The notes below the pieces were generated by a model. The model made no database searches. It saw only the letters and a list, made by a program, of their open reading frames with translations, and was not told the DNA's origin. A DNA stretch of 64,000 nt from Sipunculus nudus (Eukaryota > Annelida > Sipuncula > Golfingiida > Sipunculidae), in NCBI GenBank assembly GCA_026874595.1, contig CM049310.1:90341556-90405555 (forward strand), read 5' to 3'. A program made the translations under genes and the position numbers. Of this stretch, positions 1 to 10,129 are shown piece after piece. The first letter of the stretch is position 1. Each line of letters begins with the position of its first letter.

Positions 1-2601
1 TGCTTGATGGTGTGGAGGTATTCATGGTTTATACGTATACGAATTCAACATATCATTACTATGGTTGTGAAGATATCATTCGATGTTAAGTCAAACATGT
101 GTATCCTTTTGTATTGAAAGAAACCTTTGACTTTCACAAACACTATTCCAGCGACATATAGGGAATGTTAAGTGCAACAACAAGGTAGGTTTTCTAAGTC
201 TACAAATCAATTTGGCCAGATTCATGAGTAAGACCAAACACTGATTCTCCATTTCAATATTTGCATTTGTAAATAGAAAGACAAAAACTAAAAAAATGTT
301 CTTATGATCTTATCTGAAGTGAGTCTAATAATGTGTTAAAGGTAAACGTATACACTTTAAGATTTAAATGAGTTTTTTTTTATTTTTTAATAAATGAATG
401 TTCCTTTTTAGTTTTTTTTTTCGTCTTCACTGAACCAGTTTTGATCTCATTGCACCCTTTCTCTCTCATGTTGTTTAACGATGACTTTGGCTTTACAGTT
501 TGCAGATTCTTTCAACTTCAACCCCCACAAATGGATGCTGGTAAACTTTGATTGCTCGGCCATGTGGTAAGTATGTTTTTAGATCGGCTTTTGTGGCTTT
601 TGTGGCTCTGAAGGGATTCACATAGGTTTTAAGGGAACTTAGTTTTTTGGTGTGGATCCAACACATATCCAAGTATTAGGAACGTCATCAAGGAATGTTA
701 AGTAATGCCCACATGCCGGAGGCTTGTATTCTTCAGAATGCAGATTTAAAGTTGTATACCTAGGTTACTTATCAAAGCCTAATTATGATTATTATTGAAT
801 AATTGAAGAGAATTTATTGTAGTAAGGATTGGTTAACTTAAACTTGCCAAGCAAAGGGCCGAGTGATTTTTGTCTATTTTATTTTCATTTTTAACGATTA
901 GTCCATGTCCTACAGGTAGGGCTATTTACTGAATATGGATAATGGTAGCCGTGTGACAAGATTTTTTTTTTATTATTAATTAATCAGGATTTTAGGCTTA
1001 TCGACGGGACTATGAGTAACCCCTCACAGAGTAATCCCAATTATCTTCAAAGAACAAAAAAACATAAATTTAAAGTAATTAATATACTCACGCAGGGTTA
1101 AAGACTCCTCTCATATTGTGGACGCCTTCAATGTAGACCCGGTGTTTTTAAAACATGATCACCAGGCCAACGTCGTAGATTTAAGGGTAAGCATGAAACA
1201 ATAACACTCACACGCAAACAACCAGAAAATATACATGTTTACACAGTGAACCTCTAATTGTGGCCACTTCTATAAAGGATGTTCATACATATATATAGTT
1301 ATAAGTGGTACGCCATGTTAGTCTGTGGTTGAAGCGAAAACCAGAAAACCTTGCCATCAGAGCAGCGGTTACAACAAAAAGAGATCTGGAACGACTGCAG
1401 TGTATGTATATTTTTAACCGAATCATATATTAATTGGTCCGTCATTTTTTTCTCAGCACTGGCAGCTACATCTCGGATGTCGGTTCCGTTCACTAAAACT
1501 CTGGTTTGTTCTCCGTCTGTACGGAGTGCAAGGAATACGAGCACATATCAGAAAGGTAAAAAAGCAGGTCTCGAACGCAGGGATTATGCCAACAAATTTA
1601 ACAATTTCCTGCACTGCGATAAGTTACCTTTTAATACAATTTTCTGTAACATTTATGAGCAAATGCAAGTTACGAGGAACCCTCACGTCCAGATAGTCTA
1701 ATAATTATCAAATTTTATTTCTTCTTTATAGTCTTAAATTACATCTTTAATGAATTTGAGCAACAATGGCATATACATACATTGGAATTCCAAGAATATC
1801 TCTTTTTCAGGGTTGTTGTAACACGTCAGATTTGAATAAATTATACGTTGCGTTTATTCTTATTCGGCTTTTTCTCGCTAGCGCCACTTTCAAAACAATG
1901 CTCTGTAGCAATCTAAGCTGAATGTTCTTTTTTTCACGCAATGTGTTGTAATTCTTTAAGCAAACTGCCCTGGCGAAAGAATTTGAAGCTCTAGTGAGGG
2001 CAGACGATAGGTTTGAGGTCACAAATGATGTCGTCATGGGATTAGTCTGCTTCCGATTGAAGGTGGGTTGTCATATTTTAATTTAACACCAACTTCCACT
2101 GAATAACGTAAATAAAACGTATCACATTTTTCAAATATTGTTCCTCATATTTATATATTTATAATTTTATATAATTGACGTTTTAAGGGCTTAAATAAAC
2201 ACTAAATTTGATGGATAAAGGGTTGTTTAAAAACAGGATATAATGAATCTTTTCTTCCGTGGCTTAATTGTATTTTAACAAGGAGGCTAAAAGTTAGGCT
2301 CCCAAAATCACCCAGAATGCGTATGCTGTAAATTTAAAATTCGTTTGCATAAATTTTCTAGTTTTAACCTCTTTGATCTAAGCAAACGTGAATCTGATTT
2401 CAGGATCAGTCAAATGAAGTCAATGAGCAGTTATTGGAGAAAATCATTGAAGACGGCAGGACGTACCTGGTGCCATCTGTTGGGAAAGGCGTGTACTACC
2501 TGAGATTTACCGTTGGTTCTGCCGAGACAGAATCAAAAGATATTGCATTGTCATGGGACATAATCAAGAAGTTATCGAACACATTGCTTGGGGAATCTTA
2601 A
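1..2601 (+). CDS. DDC-like: AAAD/DDC-family gene, copy A (3' part, six exons)
   Basis: This is the 3' end of a PLP-dependent aromatic amino acid decarboxylase-family gene whose 5' exons lie before the window. Coding exons are 1-17, 499-566, 1096-1186, 1457-1555, 1961-2062 and 2404-2601 (stop TAA). All have GT-AG borders and consistent phases, and no stop interrupts them. The second exon encodes the NPHKW motif; its Lys codon (529-531) is the Schiff-base lysine, equivalent to Lys303 of mammalian DDC. The third encodes the mobile catalytic loop, read as [10 protein letters not shown], with Phe (1145-1147) where DDC has the catalytic Tyr332. Later exons carry [13 protein letters not shown] and GLVCFRLK, both typical of the family. 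The gene ends GES-stop, three residues shorter than copy B because of an indel at the end. It is probably functional, but the residue-192 exon is outside the window. Family assignment is very secure; substrate is unknown. Confidence 0.93.
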
Positions 2602-5430
2602 GTCGTTTGAACCCCATGTTGTCCACCTTTCTTTTTGTAGATAATATTCTCAAATGATCTTATACTTCAATTATTTCATCGAAAACATTACATAAGAAAG
2701 TAAAACCTTATAAGGCAATTAACATTTTAATTAATCCCGAATTTGCATTTCACAACTTTTGCAATGATCTGGCAGAACTGATGTGTCCCTGCATGGGAAG
2801 CAACCTTTGTTTTAGCTGATAAAACAACATGACATGTTTTACATGACATCATCCAATCAGCAGCTATCAATTGAGACTGCTTTTCGGTGTTACCAATTAA
2901 CGTTGACCGCCATAAGTGGGTCTGATATGTTGTAAATGTAAAATAAGGTGTGAGGCAAGTATTTAAACAACTTGTTGAAATAAGGTCCTTTATTCCTCCA
3001 CAATATAATTGTTAACCGTTGAAATGTAACTAATAACAATTTTCATAGCAAATATCAGGTGGACCTGAGGTTATGAAACTACCTAGAGTGAGTTTAAACT
3101 ATCTGTGGTTTAGGGGTATGTGTTATAATTTCAGGGGCCCAATCACCTATCTGACTTTTATAAACTAAAGGTAATCCCCTGGAGCTTTTTGTAAAAGAAG
3201 AATTACCCATAGATCATTAATTTACACACAAAGGATAACAGGAATCACATAAATTGTTTTCAAAATTTAGTTGAATGGGCACCTTTTAACTACCTATAAT
3301 TAAACTACAGTTACTATGAAAATTGCTTAATAAAAATATTCACACGCATATTCTAGCTTTCTTAGGTAATGTTAACCTGATGCTTTTCACTCCAAGAATT
3401 AATATTTGTTAGCCAATTCTATTAAAGTTTCAAAGATTGATATACTATTGATTGTTATCAATGTCCACAAGTGCGTGTTGTAAGTAATAGCATTAACATG
3501 TATTTGTATTAAGGAGTATATAAGAAATAAAACAAACAATATACCCATATATAATTTGAAATCATCTTTGTTTAGGAGTGTTGTCATTTGTCTTGAGTCC
3601 GGTCATTCACTTAACACACAAGTGCAAATGTCCTTTTAAATACAATAATGCCCAAGAAATCATACTTTTCTGGAATTTATATGGAAAGAGAATACATGAT
3701 CAAGCAATGTTCAGTGTATGAATCCCATCACAAGTTGGGACAAAGATCTAGGTATAATTGACGAATCTCAAACCATCGGAGGAAAAGCTGAGTAAATAAT
3801 ATTAACAACAGATGAAATGCCACGAAACCATAATAAAAGAAAATATACAAAGATACTTATATGGCTGATTTATTTATAGTTAATAAGAATCCCTACAAAT
3901 CCTTATTAACTTAAACAGGTATGCTTGAACACAATTACACACACTTCTGAGACGGTCCTGAGAGTTTTAAAAAATCTTGTGTTAATGGAACTGTTTGCCA
4001 GCCTTAATTCTTATCTAATTTTAACAATTAGATTCAGTTCTTAGAAGAGATCAGAAATATGGTTTCATTTTATATGTACCCTGCATTTTTTTTATATTTT
4101 AGAACTTTGTTGTCAATAAAGTGTGTATACCACCAAAGAAACACCATTTTTGTCGAATGCCCAATAATATATCTGTAATCATGCAAAGTTTCAGAAAAAA
4201 CAGTCCAACAAATTCCTAACAATTGTAAGCGACATCATTGTGACATATAGCAATCGTAGAAATTCACAGTTATAACTGCACCAAATTAACTTTTCATGAT
4301 TTCAGATAACAAAAATTTGCAAACTTTTCAGTAATAATGAAATCTAAGATCTTAAAGGATATTGCTACATATTTTGCAACGGAAATGGATCGTTCCATTG
4401 CAAGATTTTGTCAAATGTTTCCTGCATGAGACAAAATACTCGTATTTTTATTTCAGTTCTTTAAAAAAAAAGATCTGCCAAATTTTGATCCTTTTGTTAA
4501 TATAGTATTCGTTGGTATACACACCTCTCAGATTGGAAGAGACAGTTTAAAGAGAGTTCAGATTGTCTGTCATAATTTTCCTTGTCAAATGACGCTAGCT
4601 GAAGCCGCTGTACTACGGCTGTAGTTTCAATTTCAAACCTGTTATTGGCATATGACAAAGAGTAAGTATTGTTGCTAAAATACATCAGAACCGAACACGT
4701 AACGCAAATGGCTTTGAACTGGAGCTTAGTGACACTTAGGCTTGGAAGATACCACAATGGGCGTAAATATAAATTTATCTTAGTTAGTAGTTGATTGAAC
4801 AATCGTTGTTCAATAAAATTATGATGTCCATATAATTACTAATAAAAATTATTTGTAAAGATTTCAGTAAAAGAGTTTCGCGCCGTGTATTTTAACTAGC
4901 TGCCGGGAGATTCGCGCTGGTGCCGAAGCGTTTTATTGGGTAAGATTTGACAACTTGCGTGTTCATTAATATATATTTGTAGAGGGAGAAGTCTTTCAGC
5001 AGTTGTGGTGTAAAAGTGACAGTGCAAGTCAGTCCTGCTTATATTGTATAGTATAAAGAAGATAAGCTGGAGGCACGAGAGTTTGTCTATTTTCCGGAAG
5101 AGTGGGTTTTCCGTGTTAACTGAATATACAGGTAAACTCGATTTATGGTTGTGAGATTGGTGTCTTAATTAGTACGTTGCCATCTCACTGAGTTGTCTAC
5201 GTGACAAACTTGCTTTTTGTGTCAGATAGAAATACATGTTATATATTCTAATGGGCCAGTAAGTTATATTAAAGCTGATTTATTGTTTGTTTACCCAGGC
5301 GCTCACACTGATCGTTCAGGGGATAAGCCCCACAAGTAGGTTATAAATAACTAGCTTTATAATGGTAAACTGAGTTCCCTAGTGTCATTCCATACATTTA
5401 ATTTTTTTTTAATGTTTCCTTAATTACTTT
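2602..5430. other. AAAD copy A 3' flank, no gene seen
   Basis: AT-rich non-coding DNA. Most of it is shared with the flank of copy B (42754-44880), except a ~540-bp block at about 3390-3925 found only here. Short ORFs such as 4497-4802 on minus are not preserved as coding units in the duplicate. No RNA gene or domain was recognised. Confidence 0.6.
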
Positions 5431-5431
5431 T

Positions 5432-5437
<6 letters not shown>

Positions 5438-5480
<43 letters not shown>
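5438..5480. repeat. (TA)n microsatellite, left of Penelope-like element
   Basis: About 43 bases of TA dinucleotides. The matching point in the duplicate (44880-44966) is also a TA tract, but without the element, so the insertion lies within this tract. Confidence 0.9.
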
Positions 5481-5483
<3 letters not shown>

Positions 5484-5567
5484 GGTAGTGTTACCCTCCG
5501 ATGTAAAGTGCTCTATGGCCTACAAGCTAGGCCAGAGCGGTATAACTCTGAAGAAAAACAACACTGT

Positions 5568-5619
5568 TAATTCACAACAGACTGTTTCACGGGATGCGAC
5601 CCGATCATCAGGTGAATGT
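5568..5619 (-). ncRNA. Hammerhead-ribozyme-like motif, left arm (minus strand)
   Basis: The reverse complement repeats the motif of the right arm: the CTGATGA core lies at 5611-5605 and GAAAC at 5588-5584, with the same stem II and stem III sequences. It sits near the outer end of the left arm, downstream of the inverted ORF fragment, so the pair is symmetric about the palindrome centre. Confidence 0.6.
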
Positions 5620-6213
5620 GGTTAGAATGAAGCTAACGTCGTGGTTTGAAAAGCCGAGACTTTACGAGATTACGAGATTATGCTTTGTGCGATTCGGGTG
5701 GGGGGGCATGTGAAAGACTGACACTGGTCCTATTGTTCTCGGGTGCACAATAGGATTGGTCGGGGTACACGTGCGATACTGGAACATAACAGGGCAGGGC
5801 AAAGAGGTTATATAATGTAGTAAATAGTAAATATAATACAAAGATATAACCAGGATGCTCAATCAGCATATTGAAATGATTTCTAATAGGGCCTTGGAAG
5901 CAGTGAAAGTATCAGTAGTATACATATGATATGATAAAAGTACACATATACTGTGAAAATACACAATATACAAGGCAAATATACAATATAAAAGGCAAAT
6001 ATACTATACCCATACCAAGTGGTGCAAGTCTCCTAGCTGAAGGTCGTAAAGCCCATTAGACCAGGATAAAGTAGAACTTTCCTGTCATCCAATGGACTCC
6101 ACGAGCCAGTAGTGAGAGAACAACTACCTGAACAAATGAGTCTGCCCAGCGGATCCTCGTTGGGGGGGGGGGGGGGGGGGGTTAAGGGGGCACGCTGAAT
6201 ATTAGTACGAATG

Positions 6214-6615
6214 CTAGGTTTTAAAATATTTCAGGGTGAATTTGTTTTGATGGCGGCACTTGGAGAGAATTTCAGCTCTTGAGTTCAACAATGATCCAGG
6301 GGGGGCCGTAGCTATAAGTAGCTTTTCAGACAAGCAGAGCTCACACTTCCTAGTCCCACAGAAGTAAGGTGCTGCCTTGGCAGATATTTCCCAGGAGAGC
6401 TTGTAATTGATATTGTTGTCTTTTAGTGACCAAATGTGTTTAGACAGTTCAGTGTTTTTAGCGTGGGATCTGTTCCGAAAGGATTGCTTGTGGTTATTAT
6501 ATCTTGTCTTGAAATCACCTTCAGTACACCCTATGTAGTGTTTCACGTCATTGTCTGTTCTGACTGTTGCTTTATAGACAATGCATTTCAGCTGACATTG
6601 ACCATTCATATTCAT
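6214..6615 (-). pseudogene. Inverted partial copy of the Penelope-like GIY-YIG ORF
   Basis: The minus-strand frame repeats the last ~130 residues of the plus-strand ORF at 6664-7428, with only a few changes (for example CELC for CDLC, PPG for PLG). It begins abruptly at the arm junction (about 6611) within the Cys cluster, so it lacks the linker and RT. It is the left arm of the palindrome, not an independent gene. Confidence 0.85.
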
Positions 6616-6663
6616 TGACCATATAAACGTGTTTCTGACAACTCCTGCAATAAAGAGCTATTT

Positions 6664-7428
6664 ATGAAAGCCAAACCCATGTATGATGAAGCTTTAGCGA
6701 AAAGCGGGTTCTCAGAAAGCTTAAAATATGTTGAACCAACAGTGAAAAGCAAGAGAAACAGGAAAAAGAAAATAATATGGTTTAATCCACCCTACAGCCG
6801 TCATGTAAAAACCAACATTGGCAGAAAATTCATGAAACTAGTTGAAAAACACTTCCCTCAACATCACAGGTACCACAGGTTATTCAACAGGAACAATTTG
6901 AAAATTAGCTACAGCTGTCTACCCAACATGTCTAACCTGATCAGCAAACATAATATGAAGGTTCTAAATTCTGACAATGCTGTGAATGCACCCCAAAAAC
7001 AATGTAACTGCCGTAAAAAAGACGAATGTCCTATGAATGGTCAATGTCAGCTGAAATGCATTGTCTATAAAGCAACAGTCAGAACAGACAATGACGTGAA
7101 ACACTACATAGGGTGTACTGAAGGTGATTTCAAGACAAGATATAATAACCACAAGCAATCCTTTCGGAACAGATCCCACGCTAAAAACACTGAACTGTCT
7201 AAACACATTTGGTCACTAAAAGACAACAATATCAATTACAAGCTCTCCTGGGAAATATCTGCCAAGGCAGCACCTTACTTCTGTGGGACTAGGAAGTGTG
7301 ATCTCTGCTTGTCTGAAAAGCTACTTATAGCTACGGCCCCCCTTGGATCATTGTTGAACTCAAGAGCTGAAATTCTCTCCAAGTGCCGCCATCAAAACAA
7401 ATTCACCCTGAAATATTTTAAAACCTAG
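6664..7428 (+). CDS. Penelope-like element C-terminal ORF with GIY-YIG endonuclease
   Basis: The open frame of 254 residues runs on upstream without an obvious start, so the first ATG is only nominal. Residues 1-105 match the linker that follows the RT in Penelope-like elements (WFNPPYS motif). A Cys cluster (CNCRKKDECPMNGQC, about residues 117-131) then precedes the GIY-YIG domain (about 135-215). The domain shows VYKA, HYIGCTEGDF and a catalytic-type Arg in FKTRYNNHK. The end has the LNSRAEILSKCRH block common in these proteins. The domain nicks target DNA during retrotransposition in the family. The RT is absent here, so it is a fragment, though with no stop inside it. Confidence 0.88.
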   Translation: MKAKPMYDEALAKSGFSESLKYVEPTVKSKRNRKKKIIWFNPPYSRHVKTNIGRKFMKLVEKHFPQHHRYHRLFNRNNLKISYSCLPNMSNLISKHNMKVLNSDNAVNAPQKQCNCRKKDECPMNGQCQLKCIVYKATVRTDNDVKHYIGCTEGDFKTRYNNHKQSFRNRSHAKNTELSKHIWSLKDNNINYKLSWEISAKAAPYFCGTRKCDLCLSEKLLIATAPLGSLLNSRAEILSKCRHQNKFTLKYFKT

Positions 7429-8024
7429 CATTCGTACTAATATTCAGCGTGCCCCCTTAACCCCCCCCCCCCCCCCAACGAGGATCCGCTGGGCAGACTC
7501 ATTTGTTCAGGTAGTTGTTCTCTCACTACTGGCTCGTGGAGTCCATTGGATGACAGGAAAGTTCTACTTTATCCTGGTCTAATGGGCTTTACGACCTTCA
7601 GCTGGGAGACTTGCACCACTTGGTATGGGTATAGTATATTTGCCTTTTATATTGTATATTTGCCTTGTATATTGTGTATTTTCACAGTATATGTGTACTT
7701 TTATCATATCATATGTATACTACTGATATTTTCACTGCTTCCAAGGCCCTATTAGAAATCATTTCAATATGCTGATTGAGCATCCTGGTTATATCTTTGT
7801 ATTATATTTACTATTTACTACATTACATAACCTCTTTGCCCTGCCCTGTTATGTTCCAGTATCGCACGTGTACCCCGACCAATCCTATTGTGCACCCGAG
7901 AACAATAGGACCAGTGTCAGTCTTTCACATGCCCCCCCCCCCCCACCCGAATCGCACAAAGCATAATCTCGTAATCTCGTAAAGTCTCGGCTTTTCAAAC
8001 CACGACGTTAGCTTCATTCTAACC

Positions 8025-8076
8025 ACATTCACCTGATGATCGGGTCGCATCCCGTGAAACAGTCTGTTGTGAATTA
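8025..8076 (+). ncRNA. Hammerhead-ribozyme-like motif, right arm of Penelope-like element
   Basis: The core reads CTGATGA (8033-8039), stem II with CGGG (8041-8044) against CCCG (8051-8054) and a 6-nt loop, then GAAA (8056-8059). Stem III would be ACA (8059-8061) with TGT (8065-8067) around a 3-nt loop, and the cleavage site would follow T8068. Stem I pairs ATTCAC (8027-8032) with GTGAAT (8069-8074). A T-T mismatch at the base of stem II is the one weakness. Penelope-like elements are known to carry minimal type I hammerheads in this terminal position. Activity is inferred. Confidence 0.65.
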
Positions 8077-8098
8077 ACAGTGTTGTTTTTCTTCAGAG

Positions 8099-8099
<1 letters not shown>

Positions 8100-8150
<51 letters not shown>
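8100..8150. repeat. (TA)n microsatellite, right of Penelope-like element
   Basis: About 50 bases of TA dinucleotides directly abutting the right arm. It is followed by sequence (about 8152 on) that aligns with 44967 onward in unit B. Confidence 0.9.
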
Positions 8151-8152
<2 letters not shown>

Positions 8153-8349
8153 CGCTACACATAGTCCTATGACCTAAGTCTGGGATGCCTGTAGAAGACA
8201 AAATATTGACAGGCTCATTTACAAAATCGTGACCACTGAGTCAAATCGTGTTAATACAGTATATTCAGGGGCAATGAAACGTGCATTATCTAAATCTAAT
8301 ATATGCTCAGATGGCAAACGGAACAAAACACTTCAAATTGCTCGTTTCC

Positions 8350-9065
8350 AAGGCAACCGGTTTTTATTATGCAAGCAAAAATGTTGTTAAACTATTAGTT
8401 TTATCTTGATTTTACCCATAAAATATGAAATCAACATTCAAATGCAGCATTTTTATAGATTTTTACTAATTTTTGCATACTTATGAATATTCATTAAACC
8501 ATACCATCTTCATCTACAAGTTCCATGATGCGACATTCCCAAAAGTGAACAATTCCTTTTAAATATTCCTCAAAATGTAAAATGCTTCTATATATTTTAT
8601 ATGTTCATCCAAATCCAACAATTATCTTTTGAGGTTTTTTTTTCATTTTTATGATAACGTGCATGTCTTGCATGAATTTTTTGATGTCCAAAGGCTAGGA
8701 CTCCAATGATTTTCTTTTACCTAAAATTTGCATTGAAACTTAAAGAAACATACAGAAATGCGTCTTTTTTCAGTTACAGCTTTACAACACTGCATAATTT
8801 GCATATTATGCTATATGCATCAATATGCAATTTCTCGGATTAAAAACCACCTCCCTTAAATAAAACTCTCATTAACATCCCCTTTTAAGGGAAATATATA
8901 TTATTGATTTTCTAGCTTGCACATTGAATAATTGCATACAGATGGATATTCGTGGCACCCTACCGTAATATATTTTTTTCTAGACCTTCATGTTATAGCT
9001 TCAATTAAGACCAAGATATAAGTAAGTGATTTTTTGTGAGCTTCCCGGGACACCAACCAGGGTGT
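8350..9065. other. AT-rich intergenic DNA
   Basis: No coding signal, RNA gene or clear repeat seen. It lies between the end of the segmental duplication and the Ig gene fragment. Confidence 0.5.
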
Positions 9066-9067
9066 CG

Positions 9068-10100
9068 TCGATTCACTATGGTACCGTAAAGATCTTCAAT
9101 GCTCGACCATAAGACACCGGCGTCTACACTTGTACTGCAGAGACATTTGACGTTGTACCGTTAACTCAAAATGAAGACATTTCAAGCGTTCATGTTTTGG
9201 GTGTGTAAATATTTATGGAGAACATGGTGGTCTTGTATTCTGATAAGACTTAAAGCTATTAGATAAGTTTTGTTAAATACCTTTTAATAAATTTGTTCAT
9301 ATTTTTGTTGAATGCTAGCTTAACAAAGTATATGTATATCGGAAGAATTCCATTCCGGATTCGATCTACGTGACAGGGCAGTATCACACGCTTAATCTCA
9401 TTTTTTTTATTCATGTGTTACCCAGGCCCAATGACTACTGCACCTATGGGCCCTGGATGTCTAATCGTCCCCATCTCTTGGTCATACTAACTAGAATTCT
9501 CCGAAAAGACCACTCATTTATGAGTGAAACGTAGTCGCTTGGCACGGCCTTCACATTAAGCCTGCAGAGCGCTCACTGTGAAAAATCTCACCAAAATATC
9601 AAATACCGTCTGATATTCAAACTCACTTATAATCTATATAAGTAATGGCAGCGAGCTCACAAGAATAACCAGTGACTATACATTTTTCTTACCGAGAAGT
9701 TCCAGGAAAATATATTCTTTTATAAAGGGCTGTAAATATAATATATATTCTTAGGTCTCCAAACAGAATATTGATGCAAACACAAATTGCATAATTATAA
9801 AAGAATGGCTACGGTAAATTTAACGTAAAATTGACCATTATTATGAGCAGTATTTCATCTTCATTATGCCAGTTAAACGGAACGATACATATTTCCGTAA
9901 TGCATATTTGTAAAAGTATCAATGCAAATTATTTATTGTCGAGAAATAAACAACCTCTTCCCATGACTAGGGGTGGGTTTCAAAACCAATTTCATGTGTT
10001 CATCCCCTCAAAAAATGTACATAGTGGATATATTTATACACAACCTCTTTCCATAACTAGGGATGGGTTTTAAAACTAATTTTATGTATTCACCACCTCA
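9068..10100 (+). pseudogene. Fragment of a paralogue of the Ig-receptor gene (exon 2 end plus intron)
   Basis: Bases 9068-9210 match the 3' half of exon 2 of the Ig gene at 57737-57870, including the C-strand-to-F-strand segment and the splice donor region. The frame is broken: the codon for Glu in RPEDSG is TAA here, and later bases differ. Homology continues into the following intron (9630-9920 against 58415-58680), so this is a DNA-level duplication, not a retrocopy. At 9950-10130 an ~83-bp unit is tandemly doubled. No other Ig exon was found nearby. Confidence 0.8.
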
Positions 10101-10129
10101 AAAATGTACATGGTGGATATATTAATGGA

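Larger units (their letters stand above)
5540..8101. mobile_element. Penelope-like element, truncated, inverted-repeat structure
   Basis: Two copies of the 3' part of one Penelope-like retroelement face each other. The left arm (about 5540-6611, minus) and right arm (about 7032-8101, plus) are near-identical inverted repeats of ~1.07 kb. They are separated by a ~420-bp stretch that belongs only to the right copy. Each arm holds a GIY-YIG endonuclease reading frame, a poly-G/C run and, near its outer end, a hammerhead-like motif. Left of 5540 are ~60 further bases, then (TA)n (5438-5480); right of 8101 is another (TA)n. No reverse transcriptase domain remains, so the element cannot be autonomous. 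Confidence 0.85.
1..8350 (+). repeat. Segmental duplication, unit A
   Basis: Exons, introns and 3' flank of AAAD copy A align with 37771-45175. Matching flank landmarks include 2820-2910 with 42890-42975, 4480-4800 with 43830-44240, 4980-5400 with 44390-44870, and 8160-8340 with 44975-45170. Unit A alone carries a ~540-bp block at about 3390-3925 and the Penelope-like insertion at about 5480-8101. Confidence 0.85.

Noticed and set aside
1299-1701. ORFs overlapping on both strands at copy A
   Set aside because: The plus frame contains the real 33-residue AAAD exon in a different frame at 1457-1555; the rest is intron. The minus frame is its shadow.
5662-5869. Paired short ORFs in both arms of the Penelope-like element (also 7769-7982)
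   Set aside because: They fall in the non-coding terminal region of the element, cross a poly-G/C run, and show no domain.
8019-8201. Minus-strand ORF with a long Ile-Tyr repeat
   Set aside because: It is translation of the (TA)n tract, as are those at 20634-20816, 40591-40779 and 60849-61031.
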